This document shows, piece by piece, positions 1-7,228 of a DNA stretch of 64,000 nucleotides. Position numbers and translations under genes: made by a program. The stretch lies in NCBI RefSeq assembly GCF_003044275.1, contig NZ_PZPL01000002.1, positions 124,001 to 188,000 of the forward strand, read 5' to 3'. The number at the start of each line of letters is the position of its first letter. Positions within the stretch are counted from its first letter, which is position 1. The notes below the pieces were generated by a model. The model was given only the letters and a program-made list of their open reading frames with translations. It was not told where the DNA came from and ran no database searches. This DNA comes from Rathayibacter caricis DSM 15933 (GTDB taxonomy: Bacteria; Actinomycetota; Actinomycetes; Actinomycetales; Microbacteriaceae).

Positions 1-1
1 T

Positions 2-118
2 GCCACTGCTTCTGCTTCGCGCTGTCCACGACCGCCCTCGCAAGGTCCCGTCCGGTGGCGGCCACCAAGCGGCCGTTCCCGACAGCCTCGGACCATTTTG
101 AGTCGAGGCGACTGCCCC
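2..118 (-). other. possible fragment of a coding region at the window edge
   Basis: Read on the minus strand this stretch gives an open frame with protein-like composition (…SKWSEAVGNGRLVAATG… and onward past the window edge), but there is no credible start codon before the repeat at 119. It looks like the interior of a gene whose 5' part is missing, abutting the palindromic repeat. I do not recognise the family. It could equally be a chance open frame. Confidence 0.2.
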
Positions 119-150
119 CGTAAAGGGATCGTCCACCGGACGATCCCCAC
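119..150. repeat. palindromic interspersed repeat, copy 1
   Basis: It contains a perfect 10-bp inverted repeat, GGGATCGTCC (125-134) and GGACGATCCC (138-147), with a 3-nt loop. It belongs to a family seen at many intergenic positions of this window, with the general form CCGGTGAACGATCCC followed by TACGGGACG. It lies just 3' of the GAP-family gene, exactly where the paralogous cassette carries a copy at 12974. Confidence 0.6.
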
Positions 151-154
151 GCCA

Positions 155-823
155 TCAGCGCAGCGCCCAGAAGGGCAGCGACGCGATGGCCAGGCCGAGC
201 AGGATCAGGATGACGGCTGCGGTCGGGGATGCTTTCACGTCGCCTGTGCCGAACCGGGTGGCGACGCGGGAGAGCGCTGCGTGTGTGCGCTTGCGGGCGA
301 GGATCCCGATGGCCAGGAGGATCAGGCAGGGCAGGCAGTAGATCACCGCGTATCCGGTCAAGACGAACAGCCCTTCACTGGGGCTGAGGCGAGCGTCGAG
401 GAGTCGTTCGATGGCGATGAAGTAGGGGAAGGCGTTGGGCAGGTCGGCGGCGGTGAGGAGCGCGCCGAACGGCAGTGCGGTCCACGGCGTGAACCAGGGC
501 GGGAGCGCGATCGCTCTGCGAGGGCGGGTCGTGAATCGGCGGATGCCCGTGATGACGAGGACGAGTCCGGCACCGGCGATCGCGACGTAGCGGATGCCTT
601 GCACGATGCCGTCGACGGCGGTGGCCGCGGCCCCTGCTCCGAGGAAGAGGGCGGCGCCGGCTGCGAAGACGGTGAGGGCTGCGCCGAGGACGGTCACGAG
701 CGCGGTCAGCGCTGGTCGTTTCGGTGCGGCGAGCAGGATGAGCGTGACGGCGACGATCGTTGCCGGGTTGAACGCGTCGATGACGGCGAGTCCGGCGATC
801 GCGAGGAGCAGCGGGCCGCTCAT
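155..823 (-). CDS. GAP-family (sulfolipid-addressing-like) membrane protein
   Basis: A 222-residue, mostly hydrophobic protein with about six membrane segments. The N-terminal motif DAFNPATIVAV resembles the D-x-NP-ATI signature of actinobacterial GAP/Sap-type membrane proteins, which are related to small exporters. The ATG at 823 overlaps the TGA of the upstream TetR gene as ATGA, which fixes the start and implies translational coupling. The substrate is unknown. The arrangement suggests an efflux or envelope function controlled by the adjacent TetR. A paralog with the same neighbour lies at 12306-12974. Confidence 0.75.
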   Translation of the reverse strand: MSGPLLLAIAGLAVIDAFNPATIVAVTLILLAAPKRPALTALVTVLGAALTVFAAGAALFLGAGAAATAVDGIVQGIRYVAIAGAGLVLVITGIRRFTTRPRRAIALPPWFTPWTALPFGALLTAADLPNAFPYFIAIERLLDARLSPSEGLFVLTGYAVIYCLPCLILLAIGILARKRTHAALSRVATRFGTGDVKASPTAAVILILLGLAIASLPFWALR

Positions 824-1350
824 CGCCGGTTCCGTCCGGAGGGGCCGAGGAGGGCTTCGAGCAAGGCGTCGAGCTCCGCCTCCGTGGGCGCCGGCTCGAT
901 GCCGGCGATGATGTTCGCGGAGAGCCCGTCTCCGATGAGGCGGATGATCCGCGCCTGCATCGCATTGCCCGTCTCGTCTTGAATGATCGCCTCCCACCGC
1001 GCAGTCGCCTCACGCGAAGCGGCAGCCACATCATCGCCCGGCGACTCGACCGCGCGATGAGCGATCGCCAGGGCACGGAACAGGGCGACGTCCTCGCCGG
1101 TCGGGACCGCGATCCGCAGCCATGTCTCCGCCGCGCGGCGCGAGGCTGCCGCCGCAACCATCGCGGCGTCGACCTCTTCGAGCGCGGCGACGGCCAGCCC
1201 CTGCACGAGGGCCGCGCGGGTGGGGAAGTGGTGCACCAGACCGCCTTTGGAGACGCCGGCTGTCGCCGCCGTCTCGTTCAGCGATGGGACGACGCCGCGT
1301 TCCAGTGTGAGCTTGCGGGCGGCGTCGAGGATGAGTGTTTTGCGGTCCAT
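820..1350 (-). CDS. TetR-family transcriptional regulator
   Basis: A 176-residue TetR-type repressor. The N-terminal helix-turn-helix is clear (ILDAARKLTLERG, then VSKGGLVHHFPTRAALV), followed by a divergent ligand-binding domain. The chosen start MDRKTLILDAA is the usual N-terminus of the family; longer starts read through the operator. A perfect palindrome 18 bp upstream is the likely autoregulatory site. The gene is first in a two-gene operon with the GAP-family protein. The regulator at 11779 is a close paralog in the opposite orientation. Confidence 0.88.
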   Translation of the reverse strand: MDRKTLILDAARKLTLERGVVPSLNETAATAGVSKGGLVHHFPTRAALVQGLAVAALEEVDAAMVAAAASRRAAETWLRIAVPTGEDVALFRALAIAHRAVESPGDDVAAASREATARWEAIIQDETGNAMQARIIRLIGDGLSANIIAGIEPAPTEAELDALLEALLGPSGRNRR

Positions 1351-1367
1351 GAGGAGACCGTAGCGCG

Positions 1368-1389
1368 AAACCGACCGGCCGGTCGGTTT
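1368..1389. promoter_or_regulatory. TetR operator (perfect 22-bp palindrome)
   Basis: The half-site AAACCGACCGG is followed directly by its reverse complement CCGGTCGGTTT. It sits just upstream of the TetR start codon. The core 18 bp recurs at 11742-11759 before the paralogous TetR gene, which supports operator function and possible cross-regulation. Confidence 0.8.
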
Positions 1390-1458
1390 GCTCGGTTTCC
1401 TGTCAGGAGATGAGGTAACTGCTACCCATGGATCTTCACGCAACCGGAACGCCGGGAA

Positions 1459-1487
1459 CGTCCGTTAGGGGGTCGCTGACCGGGCGG
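1459..1487. repeat. palindromic interspersed repeat, divergent copy
   Basis: CGTCCGTTAGGGGGTCGCTG followed by ACCGGGCGG matches the family form in the minus orientation (compare 3268-3294). With the copy at 119-150 it brackets the TetR/GAP cassette. Confidence 0.45.
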
Positions 1488-1570
1488 TTTCCGCGCTCAG
1501 GTCGAGGCGGTGCTGGATCGGCGGCGGCGGCTCGCCTTGTGGTGTCGATCTTGGGTGGTCTGTCGCTGCT

Positions 1571-2269
1571 TCAGCCTGACGTGGGGCCCCGCCGCACGAT
1601 GCGGCGGGTGGGGTCCTGGAATGCGGTGGACCAGAAGTTGTAGCCGCGGTCGTTGAGGTGGGGTGGGAGGAGGGAGAAGATGTCGAGTCGGCGTCCGTGC
1701 CCGTTGAAGACGGTCGCGAAGTCGGCTCGGGCGATGGAGGCGTTGTCTGTCGACTGGGTGAGGATGGCCTGGTAGGAGTCGCGGCCGGGTTCGAGGGGAA
1801 GATCGCTGATGACCGTCCGATCAGCAGGCAGCAGGGCGGTGAGCTGGTCGACGTCGCGGCGGTATTCATCGAGCGGGACCCGGGATTCCATGTCGCTCGG
1901 TGTGGACACGATGACGATGTCGGCGGTTGCCAAGGGCGCCTGGGGGAGCTGCTCGCGGAGCATCTGAGCTGTCGTTGATCCACTCACGGCGAGGTTCGTG
2001 ATATGCACCGGGCGCCCGGTCTGCTGCTCGAGGTCGCGGGCGACGCGTCCGGCGATCCCGTTCATGGGGTCGAGGGTGCCGACGCCGACCATTGAGGAGT
2101 CCCCCAGTGCGATAAGCCGTAACGCATCGGCTGGTATCAGTTCGTTCGCGCGGTCGCGCCAGAAAGCCGGGTAGCCGGCTGCTCGGACCGCGGTCACAGC
2201 GACGCCCGTCCCCAGGAGGGCGGCGATCGTCGCGACGCAGAGCAAAAGCATCCCGCGTTTCCTCATCAC
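1571..2269 (-). CDS. SGNH/GDSL-type hydrolase, membrane anchored or exported
   Basis: A 232-residue protein with an N-terminal hydrophobic segment (residues 6-30), so exported or membrane anchored. The GDSS motif carries the catalytic serine of SGNH esterases, SGSTTAQM resembles the block II glycine region, and a late H-x-ND-like motif (PPHLNDRGY) provides the histidine. Esterase or lipase-like activity on an envelope substrate is likely; the substrate is unknown. It begins at GTG 2269 or at the ATG 2266 that overlaps the MarR stop codon, so it is translationally coupled to the regulator. Confidence 0.7.
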   Translation of the reverse strand: MMRKRGMLLLCVATIAALLGTGVAVTAVRAAGYPAFWRDRANELIPADALRLIALGDSSMVGVGTLDPMNGIAGRVARDLEQQTGRPVHITNLAVSGSTTAQMLREQLPQAPLATADIVIVSTPSDMESRVPLDEYRRDVDQLTALLPADRTVISDLPLEPGRDSYQAILTQSTDNASIARADFATVFNGHGRRLDIFSLLPPHLNDRGYNFWSTAFQDPTRRIVRRGPTSG

Positions 2270-2718
2270 GGTTCAAGCGAGAGCGGTCGCGGGGCCCACC
2301 CGGCCCCGCGGAGCGCGGCTCGGAGCTGGTGAGCAGAGTGCAGCAGCGAAGATTCGTCGATGCCGTGCTGAGTCAACAGATCGGCCAGCGCGGTATTCAG
2401 CAATCGGCCGGCTTGCTGCTCGGTGACGACGCCCTCGGGTGTGAGCTCCACGAGATTACGACGTCGGTGGTCGGGGTCAACGGCCACTGTCACGAGACCG
2501 GCATTGGCGAGTGTCGCGATCATTCGGCTCACGGCCGCGTCGCTGTGACCGATGTGCTCCGCGAGTTCGCGTTGCGTGGTCTGGGTGAGTGTGGCGATCG
2601 CGGAGAGCACGTAGTACTGCCGGTAGGACAGCCCGTTCTCGCGCTTCAGGATCGCGGCCGCCGAGCGATCGAGGAGACCGACGATCTCATGGAGTAGGCC
2701 TGGCAGAGACTCTTGCAT
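2266..2718 (-). CDS. MarR-family transcriptional regulator
   Basis: A 150-residue winged-helix regulator. TQRELAEHIGHSDAAVSRMI is the recognition-helix region, and the wing carries DPDHRRRNLVELT, the typical D-x-R-R motif. I chose ATG 2718 over TTG 2724. It is first in an operon with the SGNH hydrolase and divergent from the membrane protein gene at 2765. An inverted repeat directly over its start (2720-2732) is a likely operator controlling both directions. Confidence 0.85.
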   Translation of the reverse strand: MQESLPGLLHEIVGLLDRSAAAILKRENGLSYRQYYVLSAIATLTQTTQRELAEHIGHSDAAVSRMIATLANAGLVTVAVDPDHRRRNLVELTPEGVVTEQQAGRLLNTALADLLTQHGIDESSLLHSAHQLRAALRGAGWAPRPLSLEP

Positions 2719-2719
2719 A

Positions 2720-2732
2720 GTCAAATATTGAC
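2720..2732. promoter_or_regulatory. candidate MarR operator
   Basis: GTCAA-ATA-TTGAC is an inverted repeat immediately upstream of the MarR ATG, in the 46-bp gap shared with the divergent gene. Its position fits autorepression plus control of the neighbour. Confidence 0.5.
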
Positions 2733-2764
2733 GTGTTTACTTTTAGTTGGCAACCCTGCCGACG

Positions 2765-3244
2765 ATGAAAGGTCATCCGGTGTACGCACTCTCGATCGCT
2801 GTCCACGCGACAGCCGGCGTCGTCGGCTTCGCTCTCGGGCTGGTCATGGCTCTCCAGCCCCGTCTCGCGACCAAGCGCGCTGTGCTCTTGCTCTACGTCG
2901 CGGCCATGATCGTGCTCGTGATCGGGCTGGCAGTCGCGGTCGTCGCGGAGTGGTCGCAGATGGAGGATGCCAGGCGGGCTGTCGACGTCGGCCTCATCCT
3001 GCTCGGCCTGTACACCCTGCTCCGCGCCATCCAGGCGGCGGCCGCCGTGCGGGCCGCTCACCCTGGATGGCAAGTCGCTTTCGTTGATCACGTGGGTTTC
3101 ACCCTCATCTCGCTCTTCGACGGATTCGTGATCGTCGCCGCAATCAACCTCGGCGTACCGATGCCCGTCGTCATCCTTCTTGCGATCCTCGGAGTCGGAG
3201 GCGGGATCGCCACGATGAACCGACTGAGAACGCGCGTCGATTGA
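2765..3244 (+). CDS. four-helix integral membrane protein, function unknown
   Basis: A 159-residue protein with about four hydrophobic segments (about residues 10-30, 38-60, 72-92 and 118-150). The ATG at 2765 is preferred to the TTG at 2747. I do not recognise the family. The divergent arrangement with a MarR regulator over a shared operator suggests it is a regulated target, such as a small export or stress protein. Confidence 0.6.
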   Translation: MKGHPVYALSIAVHATAGVVGFALGLVMALQPRLATKRAVLLLYVAAMIVLVIGLAVAVVAEWSQMEDARRAVDVGLILLGLYTLLRAIQAAAAVRAAHPGWQVAFVDHVGFTLISLFDGFVIVAAINLGVPMPVVILLAILGVGGGIATMNRLRTRVD

Positions 3245-3267
3245 AGGATGCAAACACCGTCCGCTCG

Positions 3268-3294
3268 CGTCCGATAGGGATCGTTCACCGGACG
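3268..3294. repeat. palindromic interspersed repeat, copy 2
   Basis: The ends CGTCCG and CGGACG are perfect inverted repeats around an ATAGGGATCGTTCAC core. Minus orientation of the family. It lies 3' of the membrane protein gene. Confidence 0.6.
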
Positions 3295-3376
3295 CTTCCG
3301 AGGCGTCGAGAGACGTTGTCGTTTCTCGCGGTCGCCTGCACATCGCTTCGCACTTTCGCGGTACTTGTGCAGACGA

Positions 3377-3400
3377 CCGCGAACACTTGAGTGTTCGCGG
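3377..3400. repeat. perfect 11-bp inverted repeat near a duplicated 3' flank
   Basis: CCGCGAACACT, a TG centre, then AGTGTTCGCGG. A neighbouring pair CGCGGTCGCCTGCACA / TGTGCAGACGACCGCG (about 3340 and 3365) is also almost perfectly inverted. Related sequence follows the paralogous gene at 11577. It lies 3' of the minus-strand gene at 3435, so it may serve as a terminator hairpin, though no T-run follows. Confidence 0.5.
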
Positions 3401-3434
3401 TTCTCTGCAGTTCCTACGCAGCATGCGGTGTCGA

Positions 3435-3884
3435 TCAGTCCTCAGTAGTGGCCTTTGAACGACTCGACGGTCGAAGAAGTAGTGCAGCGCTCACCCCGCC
3501 GACTACGGCCGCCACGACCCCGGTACCAACAGCGATTGCCGCTGTCAGATAGTCACCAATAAGGGCTGCCGCGCTGGCCGCAACGACCCACGGAGCACTC
3601 GACCCCACGGCCGGTCCGACAGGGCCGATCAGCGAGGACGGCTCCGTCGCTCGCCTCAGCCGGTGAGTGATCAGAATCGCCACGAGTCCTCCAGCGATGC
3701 CAGCAAGGGCGCTGACGCCACCGACAATGGCTCCGACCGCTAGCAAGTATGCAATGGCGCTCCACCCACCCTGTTCGCGGTAGTCGGGGTTACCCAAGGT
3801 CAGGCCGAGACCGAGCAGCGTTCCCAGCAACACGCCAAGGGGAACAGCACGGAGAACGGCTCTCCGGTAGATCAGTCGCCTCAT
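3435..3884 (-). CDS. small membrane protein, third gene of ECF sigma operon
   Basis: A 149-residue protein with about four hydrophobic segments and basic cytoplasmic turns (THRLRRATEPS). The ATG at 3884 overlaps the sigma-factor TGA as ATGA. It is a close paralog of the orphan protein at 11070-11576 (shared NPDYR-QGGWS and VVAAVVGGVSAALLLRPS). I do not know its function. The operon position suggests a membrane partner or target of the sigma factor. Confidence 0.65.
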   Translation of the reverse strand: MRRLIYRRAVLRAVPLGVLLGTLLGLGLTLGNPDYREQGGWSAIAYLLAVGAIVGGVSALAGIAGGLVAILITHRLRRATEPSSLIGPVGPAVGSSAPWVVAASAAALIGDYLTAAIAVGTGVVAAVVGGVSAALLLRPSSRSKATTED

Positions 3885-4429
3885 GAGGCCATGTTGGCGC
3901 TTCTAGGTGGACCCGAGCGCTCGCTCGGAGGGGGCGGTGACAGCAGGTCACCGAGCTCGCGCTTCGCCTTCTGGTACCGACTCCGCGCCGTTGATGGCGG
4001 GACGGAGACGATCTGAGCTGCCTCGCTGAGAGAGAAGCCGTCCCAGTGCACGAGCCGCACGAGTTCCGACAGCTCCGGAGCGAGCTTGCTCAGTGCTGCT
4101 TGAACGTCGAGGGCGACGTCAGAGGATTCTCCGATCACGCCGACGGTTTCGACTGTGCCGCGAAGCTTCTCGGCAAGAAGGTCTTGGCGTCGGCGCGTCC
4201 TACTGGTGTTCAGGACGACGTTCCGCGCGACTCCGAACAGCCAGAGGCGGGCGTCCTCGTCCGACAGGGGCATGGATGATGACCGGCGCCACGCGATAGT
4301 CATGGTCTCGGAGAGCGCATCGGGAGCGTCGTCGGCACCGACTCGGCGTTCGAGGTACTTCAGAAGATCACGGGCTGAGGCGTCGAGGATCGTCACCACG
4401 CGATCGGCTTGGGTGTCGCGGCGGCTCAC
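3881..4429 (-). CDS. ECF-type RNA polymerase sigma factor
   Basis: A 182-residue ECF sigma factor. Region 2 lies at about residues 15-85 (DLLKYLERRVG, then ARLWLFGVARNVVLN). Region 4 lies at about 110-165 (LSELVRLVHWDGFSLSEAAQ and a PPSTARSRYQKAKREL recognition helix). A proline-rich tail follows. It is the middle gene of a tightly overlapped operon: a one-TM protein upstream and a small membrane protein downstream, with 4-bp overlaps at both ends. A paralogous sigma factor lies at 6656-7228. Confidence 0.88.
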   Translation of the reverse strand: MSRRDTQADRVVTILDASARDLLKYLERRVGADDAPDALSETMTIAWRRSSSMPLSDEDARLWLFGVARNVVLNTSRTRRRQDLLAEKLRGTVETVGVIGESSDVALDVQAALSKLAPELSELVRLVHWDGFSLSEAAQIVSVPPSTARSRYQKAKRELGDLLSPPPPSERSGPPRSANMAS

Positions 4430-5070
4430 TGTGTGAGGTCTGCGCAGTCGTCTTGGCCTCCGAGGGAGAGGTCTGAGCCAGTGACAGGATCGACCACTCC
4501 TCGCTCTTCAAGCTCGTCCCACACGACGTTGGTGATCGCGCCCACGACGGCTTGGCGGTACAGCTCGTCTTCCGAGTACATCTCGGTAGCAGGCACAACC
4601 GTGTCACCGTTCTCGCCGCGGACAGTCACGTCCCGAGCGACGATCCGGGCCAGCTCGCCATCGACGTCTGCGAGGGCAAGCACGTCAGTGGTGCGAAGCA
4701 CTTTCTGCGCCTCCTTGATGTCCTCAGGGTCGCCTTCCCTGGCGACGCTGCGGAACTCGCATGCTCTTCCGCTGGGCAGAGTGAAGTGGACAACGGAGTC
4801 CGGGTTCTCCACCCAGGGCTCCCACCCGGAGAGCGTTGCTGCCGCTGCCGCGCCCGCGCCGCCCAGCGTGAGAGCGACGACGGTGCCGATCACGAGGGCT
4901 CGAGGTGTGACGGACCGTCGGCCGCGTCGCGCGTCCCACTCCACCCCGCGAACCATCTCCCGAAGGGCAGCGTCGGGGACGGCATCGGACAGAGGGGTCG
5001 GCGGCGCCGATTCGTCCAGGAGCGCGTTCATCGCCCGATCGTTTCCGACATCGTGAGGTTCGGTGGTCAT
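4426..5070 (-). CDS. single-pass membrane protein, putative anti-sigma partner
   Basis: A 214-residue protein with a short cytoplasmic N-terminal part containing NALLDESAPPTPLSDAV, one membrane segment at about residues 58-80 (LVIGTVVALTLGGAGAAAAA) and an extracytoplasmic remainder. It has no HxxxCxxC zinc anti-sigma motif, so assignment as anti-sigma rests on operon position, topology and the conserved short N-terminal region shared with the paralog at 7225 (LLD-SAPPT). It overlaps the sigma gene by ATGA. Confidence 0.6.
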   Translation of the reverse strand: MTTEPHDVGNDRAMNALLDESAPPTPLSDAVPDAALREMVRGVEWDARRGRRSVTPRALVIGTVVALTLGGAGAAAAATLSGWEPWVENPDSVVHFTLPSGRACEFRSVAREGDPEDIKEAQKVLRTTDVLALADVDGELARIVARDVTVRGENGDTVVPATEMYSEDELYRQAVVGAITNVVWDELEERGVVDPVTGSDLSLGGQDDCADLTQ

Positions 5071-5107
5071 GATCTACTCCTGTGCACTCGAAGGGGCTTC
5101 ACTCTGT

Positions 5108-5130
5108 ACATGTCCGACAGAACCCCAAAC
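5108..5130 (-). promoter_or_regulatory. shared upstream element of the sigma operon
   Basis: On the + strand it reads ACATGTCCGACAGAACCCC plus AAAC. Twenty of 23 positions match the element at 7910-7932 ahead of the paralogous operon, at the same distance (about 35-60 bp) from the start codon. It is probably the promoter recognised by these ECF factors themselves. Confidence 0.55.
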
Positions 5131-5227
5131 TGACGACGCGCAGACGGAAATAGTCGAAACTCACGTCGACCGGTCCGAGGTTGTTGCAGGCAGGGATCCC
5201 CGGTTGGGCGTTTGAGAGGATCAGCCT

Positions 5228-5647
5228 GTGTTGCCAGATGTTGAGCTCGCCGCAGCTGTCGCAGCTGTCGGTGTGAGGCGGCGTCCCCCGGTCCCTGAAT
5301 ACGACTATCGGATCGAAGATGTGACCTTGGTCGCTGGCCTACTCGATTTTCGGCTCGTGCAACATGGTGGCCAGGCCGCTCGAATCAAGATCGCGTTGCC
5401 GTCATCTGGAGGTGATCAGCCCTGGCTCTACGCCACGCCGCGAGACGCTGCAGACTGGACTTCGCAACTGCTCGTGTGGATCGATGAAGAAGTGGAGACC
5501 GGTGGCCTCTCCGGCGGACGACTCCAAGTTGACGAGGCCGGCACGACATACGTGATCGTCGCGTCCTACGGCTGGCGGCGGGCCAGCGAAGTAGAGCACA
5601 ACAGACTGCTGCGGACGCTTTTTCGTGGGCCGCCCTCATCTGCATGA
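5228..5647 (+). CDS. hypothetical protein
   Basis: A 139-residue soluble protein with no recognised domain. GTG start at 5228 with a GAGAGG ribosome site. The central part alternates strand-like segments (VTLVAGLLDFRLVQHGG, TTYVIVASYGWRR) with an acidic helix (LLVWIDEEVETG), suggesting a compact alpha/beta fold. It is a single gene between the sigma operon and the sortase gene, convergent with the latter. No function can be assigned. Confidence 0.6.
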   Translation: MLPDVELAAAVAAVGVRRRPPVPEYDYRIEDVTLVAGLLDFRLVQHGGQAARIKIALPSSGGDQPWLYATPRDAADWTSQLLVWIDEEVETGGLSGGRLQVDEAGTTYVIVASYGWRRASEVEHNRLLRTLFRGPPSSA

Positions 5648-5666
5648 CGACGACAGTGCGGGTCCG

Positions 5667-6443
5667 TCAGCTCGCGAGGGAGGCAGCGAGTTCAACGGGC
5701 GCTCCTGCGGAGCGCGGCTGCCACGACTCGAAGACGCCGTAGGCGATGATCCGCTCCGCGGTCGAGAGCAGCGGATTGCAGCTCGTCATGGTGATCAGCC
5801 GATCGGTCGGAGCGACGTCGTTCGTCCAGGGGACGGGATCGATGACCTGCACTTCGGAGGGCTGCACGTACTCGAGGTTCCGGAACCGGTACGTGTACCA
5901 GCCGTCGGCGGTCTCGATGTAGATCGCATCACCCAGTTGCAGTTCATCGATGAGGTGCATTCCACCGCCGGCAGCGGAGCGGTGCGCGGCAATCGCGAAG
6001 TTCCCCACCTCGCCGGGCATCTGCGTGCCCGGGTAGTGACCGATGCTGCCCACGTCGAGCACGTTCTCCGCGTCGACTCCCTCAGCGATCGTGCGCACCC
6101 ACCCCTCGCCGTACCGGGGGATGTAGAGGTTCCCGAAAGTAGTGTCCATGGCCGCGACCGGCGCGATCACCGGGTCACCGGGCGCGGCCGGCTCAGCGCT
6201 CGGCTCGGACGGCACCTCAGCGGGTGGCCCGTCCTCGCCCCAGCTCTGCCGCAGCTTGGCTGCTTGATCTTCCTGCCGGCCTGCGATCACGGCGTCGTTC
6301 CACCACAGCTGCCAGGCGAGGAACAGCAGAACGAGCACCCCTGCGGTCATCAGCAGCTCGCCCAGGACGCCGAAGAAGGACAGGCGACGACGCGCCGGAC
6401 GTCGCCGGCGCCGAGACGCTTCCATGGATGACGGAGCGGTCAT
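5667..6443 (-). CDS. class E sortase
   Basis: A 258-residue membrane-anchored transpeptidase. It has a basic N-terminus, a membrane segment at about residues 25-48, an Ala/Pro-rich linker and a sortase domain. Catalytic residues are visible: His in AIAAHRSAAGGG, Cys in ITMTSCNPLLSTAERI, and the Arg shortly after (ERIIAYG). Class E sortases of actinobacteria attach LAxTG-type proteins to the wall. No substrate with a sorting signal is adjacent. The start MTAPSSM is the only good one. Confidence 0.87.
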   Translation of the reverse strand: MTAPSSMEASRRRRRPARRRLSFFGVLGELLMTAGVLVLLFLAWQLWWNDAVIAGRQEDQAAKLRQSWGEDGPPAEVPSEPSAEPAAPGDPVIAPVAAMDTTFGNLYIPRYGEGWVRTIAEGVDAENVLDVGSIGHYPGTQMPGEVGNFAIAAHRSAAGGGMHLIDELQLGDAIYIETADGWYTYRFRNLEYVQPSEVQVIDPVPWTNDVAPTDRLITMTSCNPLLSTAERIIAYGVFESWQPRSAGAPVELAASLAS

Positions 6444-6536
6444 GCGAAGGAGTCTAGGTGTGCCGCTCTCACTGGCATCGCTGGTCGAGATGTCCCGCGC
6501 GAGGATCGGTCACTGACACCCTCGGCGTGACGAGCT

Positions 6537-6656
6537 TTAGGCACTGCCGTGGTGTTTCTCGAGCCAGTCGTAGGCGAAGGCGGTGATGTCGACCGGTTCC
6601 GTGGGTGGAAGCGAGATGTCGGCTGGATCGATGCGACTCTCGTGCGTGGGGAGCAT
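6537..6656 (-). CDS. 39-residue peptide, third gene of second sigma operon
   Basis: A short frame starting at ATG 6656, whose A is shared with the TAA of the sigma gene (TAATG), so translational coupling is likely. The peptide begins MLPTHESRIDPADISLPP and ends DWLEKHHGSA. It occupies the position held by a membrane protein gene in the paralogous operon. It could be a regulatory micropeptide or the remnant of a longer gene. Confidence 0.45.
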   Translation of the reverse strand: MLPTHESRIDPADISLPPTEPVDITAFAYDWLEKHHGSA

Positions 6657-7228
6657 TAGCGCCTTCCTGTTCGTGCCGGTGTGATGTCATCCGGTGTCAG
6701 CTGCTCCGTTGGCTGCGATGGTGCCTCTGGTGGGGTGAGGGCTGCGCGAAGGTCTGTGCGGGCTCGGAGGTATCGGGTCCGCGCGGTTGACGCGCTGATA
6801 CCCAGCAGCTGTCCTGCGGCCGCGATGGTGAATCCGTCCCAGTGGACCAGTCGGATGAGTTCGGCCTGTTCCGGAGCGAGGCGGGCGATCGCGTCGCGCA
6901 CGTCGGCTCCGTCGTCCGCGGGCTGCACTTCGACCGGGGCGGTCGCGAGGACGCGTTGGAGTCGGTCGGCGAGGGTGAGGCGTCGTCGTTCGCTGCGTTC
7001 ACTGTTCGCCAGGACGTTGCGGGTGATGCCGAACAGCCACATCCGCGCCGGCTCCGCCTCACGAGGGAGGAGGTGTGCTCGGCGCCACGCGGTGAGCATC
7101 ACGTCGGCGAGGGCGTCGGCGGCGTCGTGATGACCGAGGCGCCGTTCGAGGTAGCGGAGCAGGTCGCCGCGCTCGCGCGCGAGCACCTCTGACAGCTCTT
7201 CCGCCCGGCCTTCGTGTCGGCGCTTCAC
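6656..7228 (-). CDS. ECF-type RNA polymerase sigma factor (paralog)
   Basis: A 190-residue ECF sigma factor closely related to the one at 3881: same region 2 (DLLRYLERRLGHHDAADALA, RMWLFGITRNVLANSERS) and region 4 (ELIRLVHWDGFTIAAAGQLL, then SASTARTRYLRARTDL). It overlaps the upstream one-TM protein by ATGA. The high similarity of the DNA-binding helices suggests overlapping promoter specificity between the two factors. Confidence 0.88.
   Translation of the reverse strand: MKRRHEGRAEELSEVLARERGDLLRYLERRLGHHDAADALADVMLTAWRRAHLLPREAEPARMWLFGITRNVLANSERSERRRLTLADRLQRVLATAPVEVQPADDGADVRDAIARLAPEQAELIRLVHWDGFTIAAAGQLLGISASTARTRYLRARTDLRAALTPPEAPSQPTEQLTPDDITPARTGRR

Noticed and set aside
98..982. 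Long open frame antisense to the GAP and TetR genes
   Set aside because: Shadow of high-GC coding sequence; very Asp/Glu/Gly-rich with no domain.
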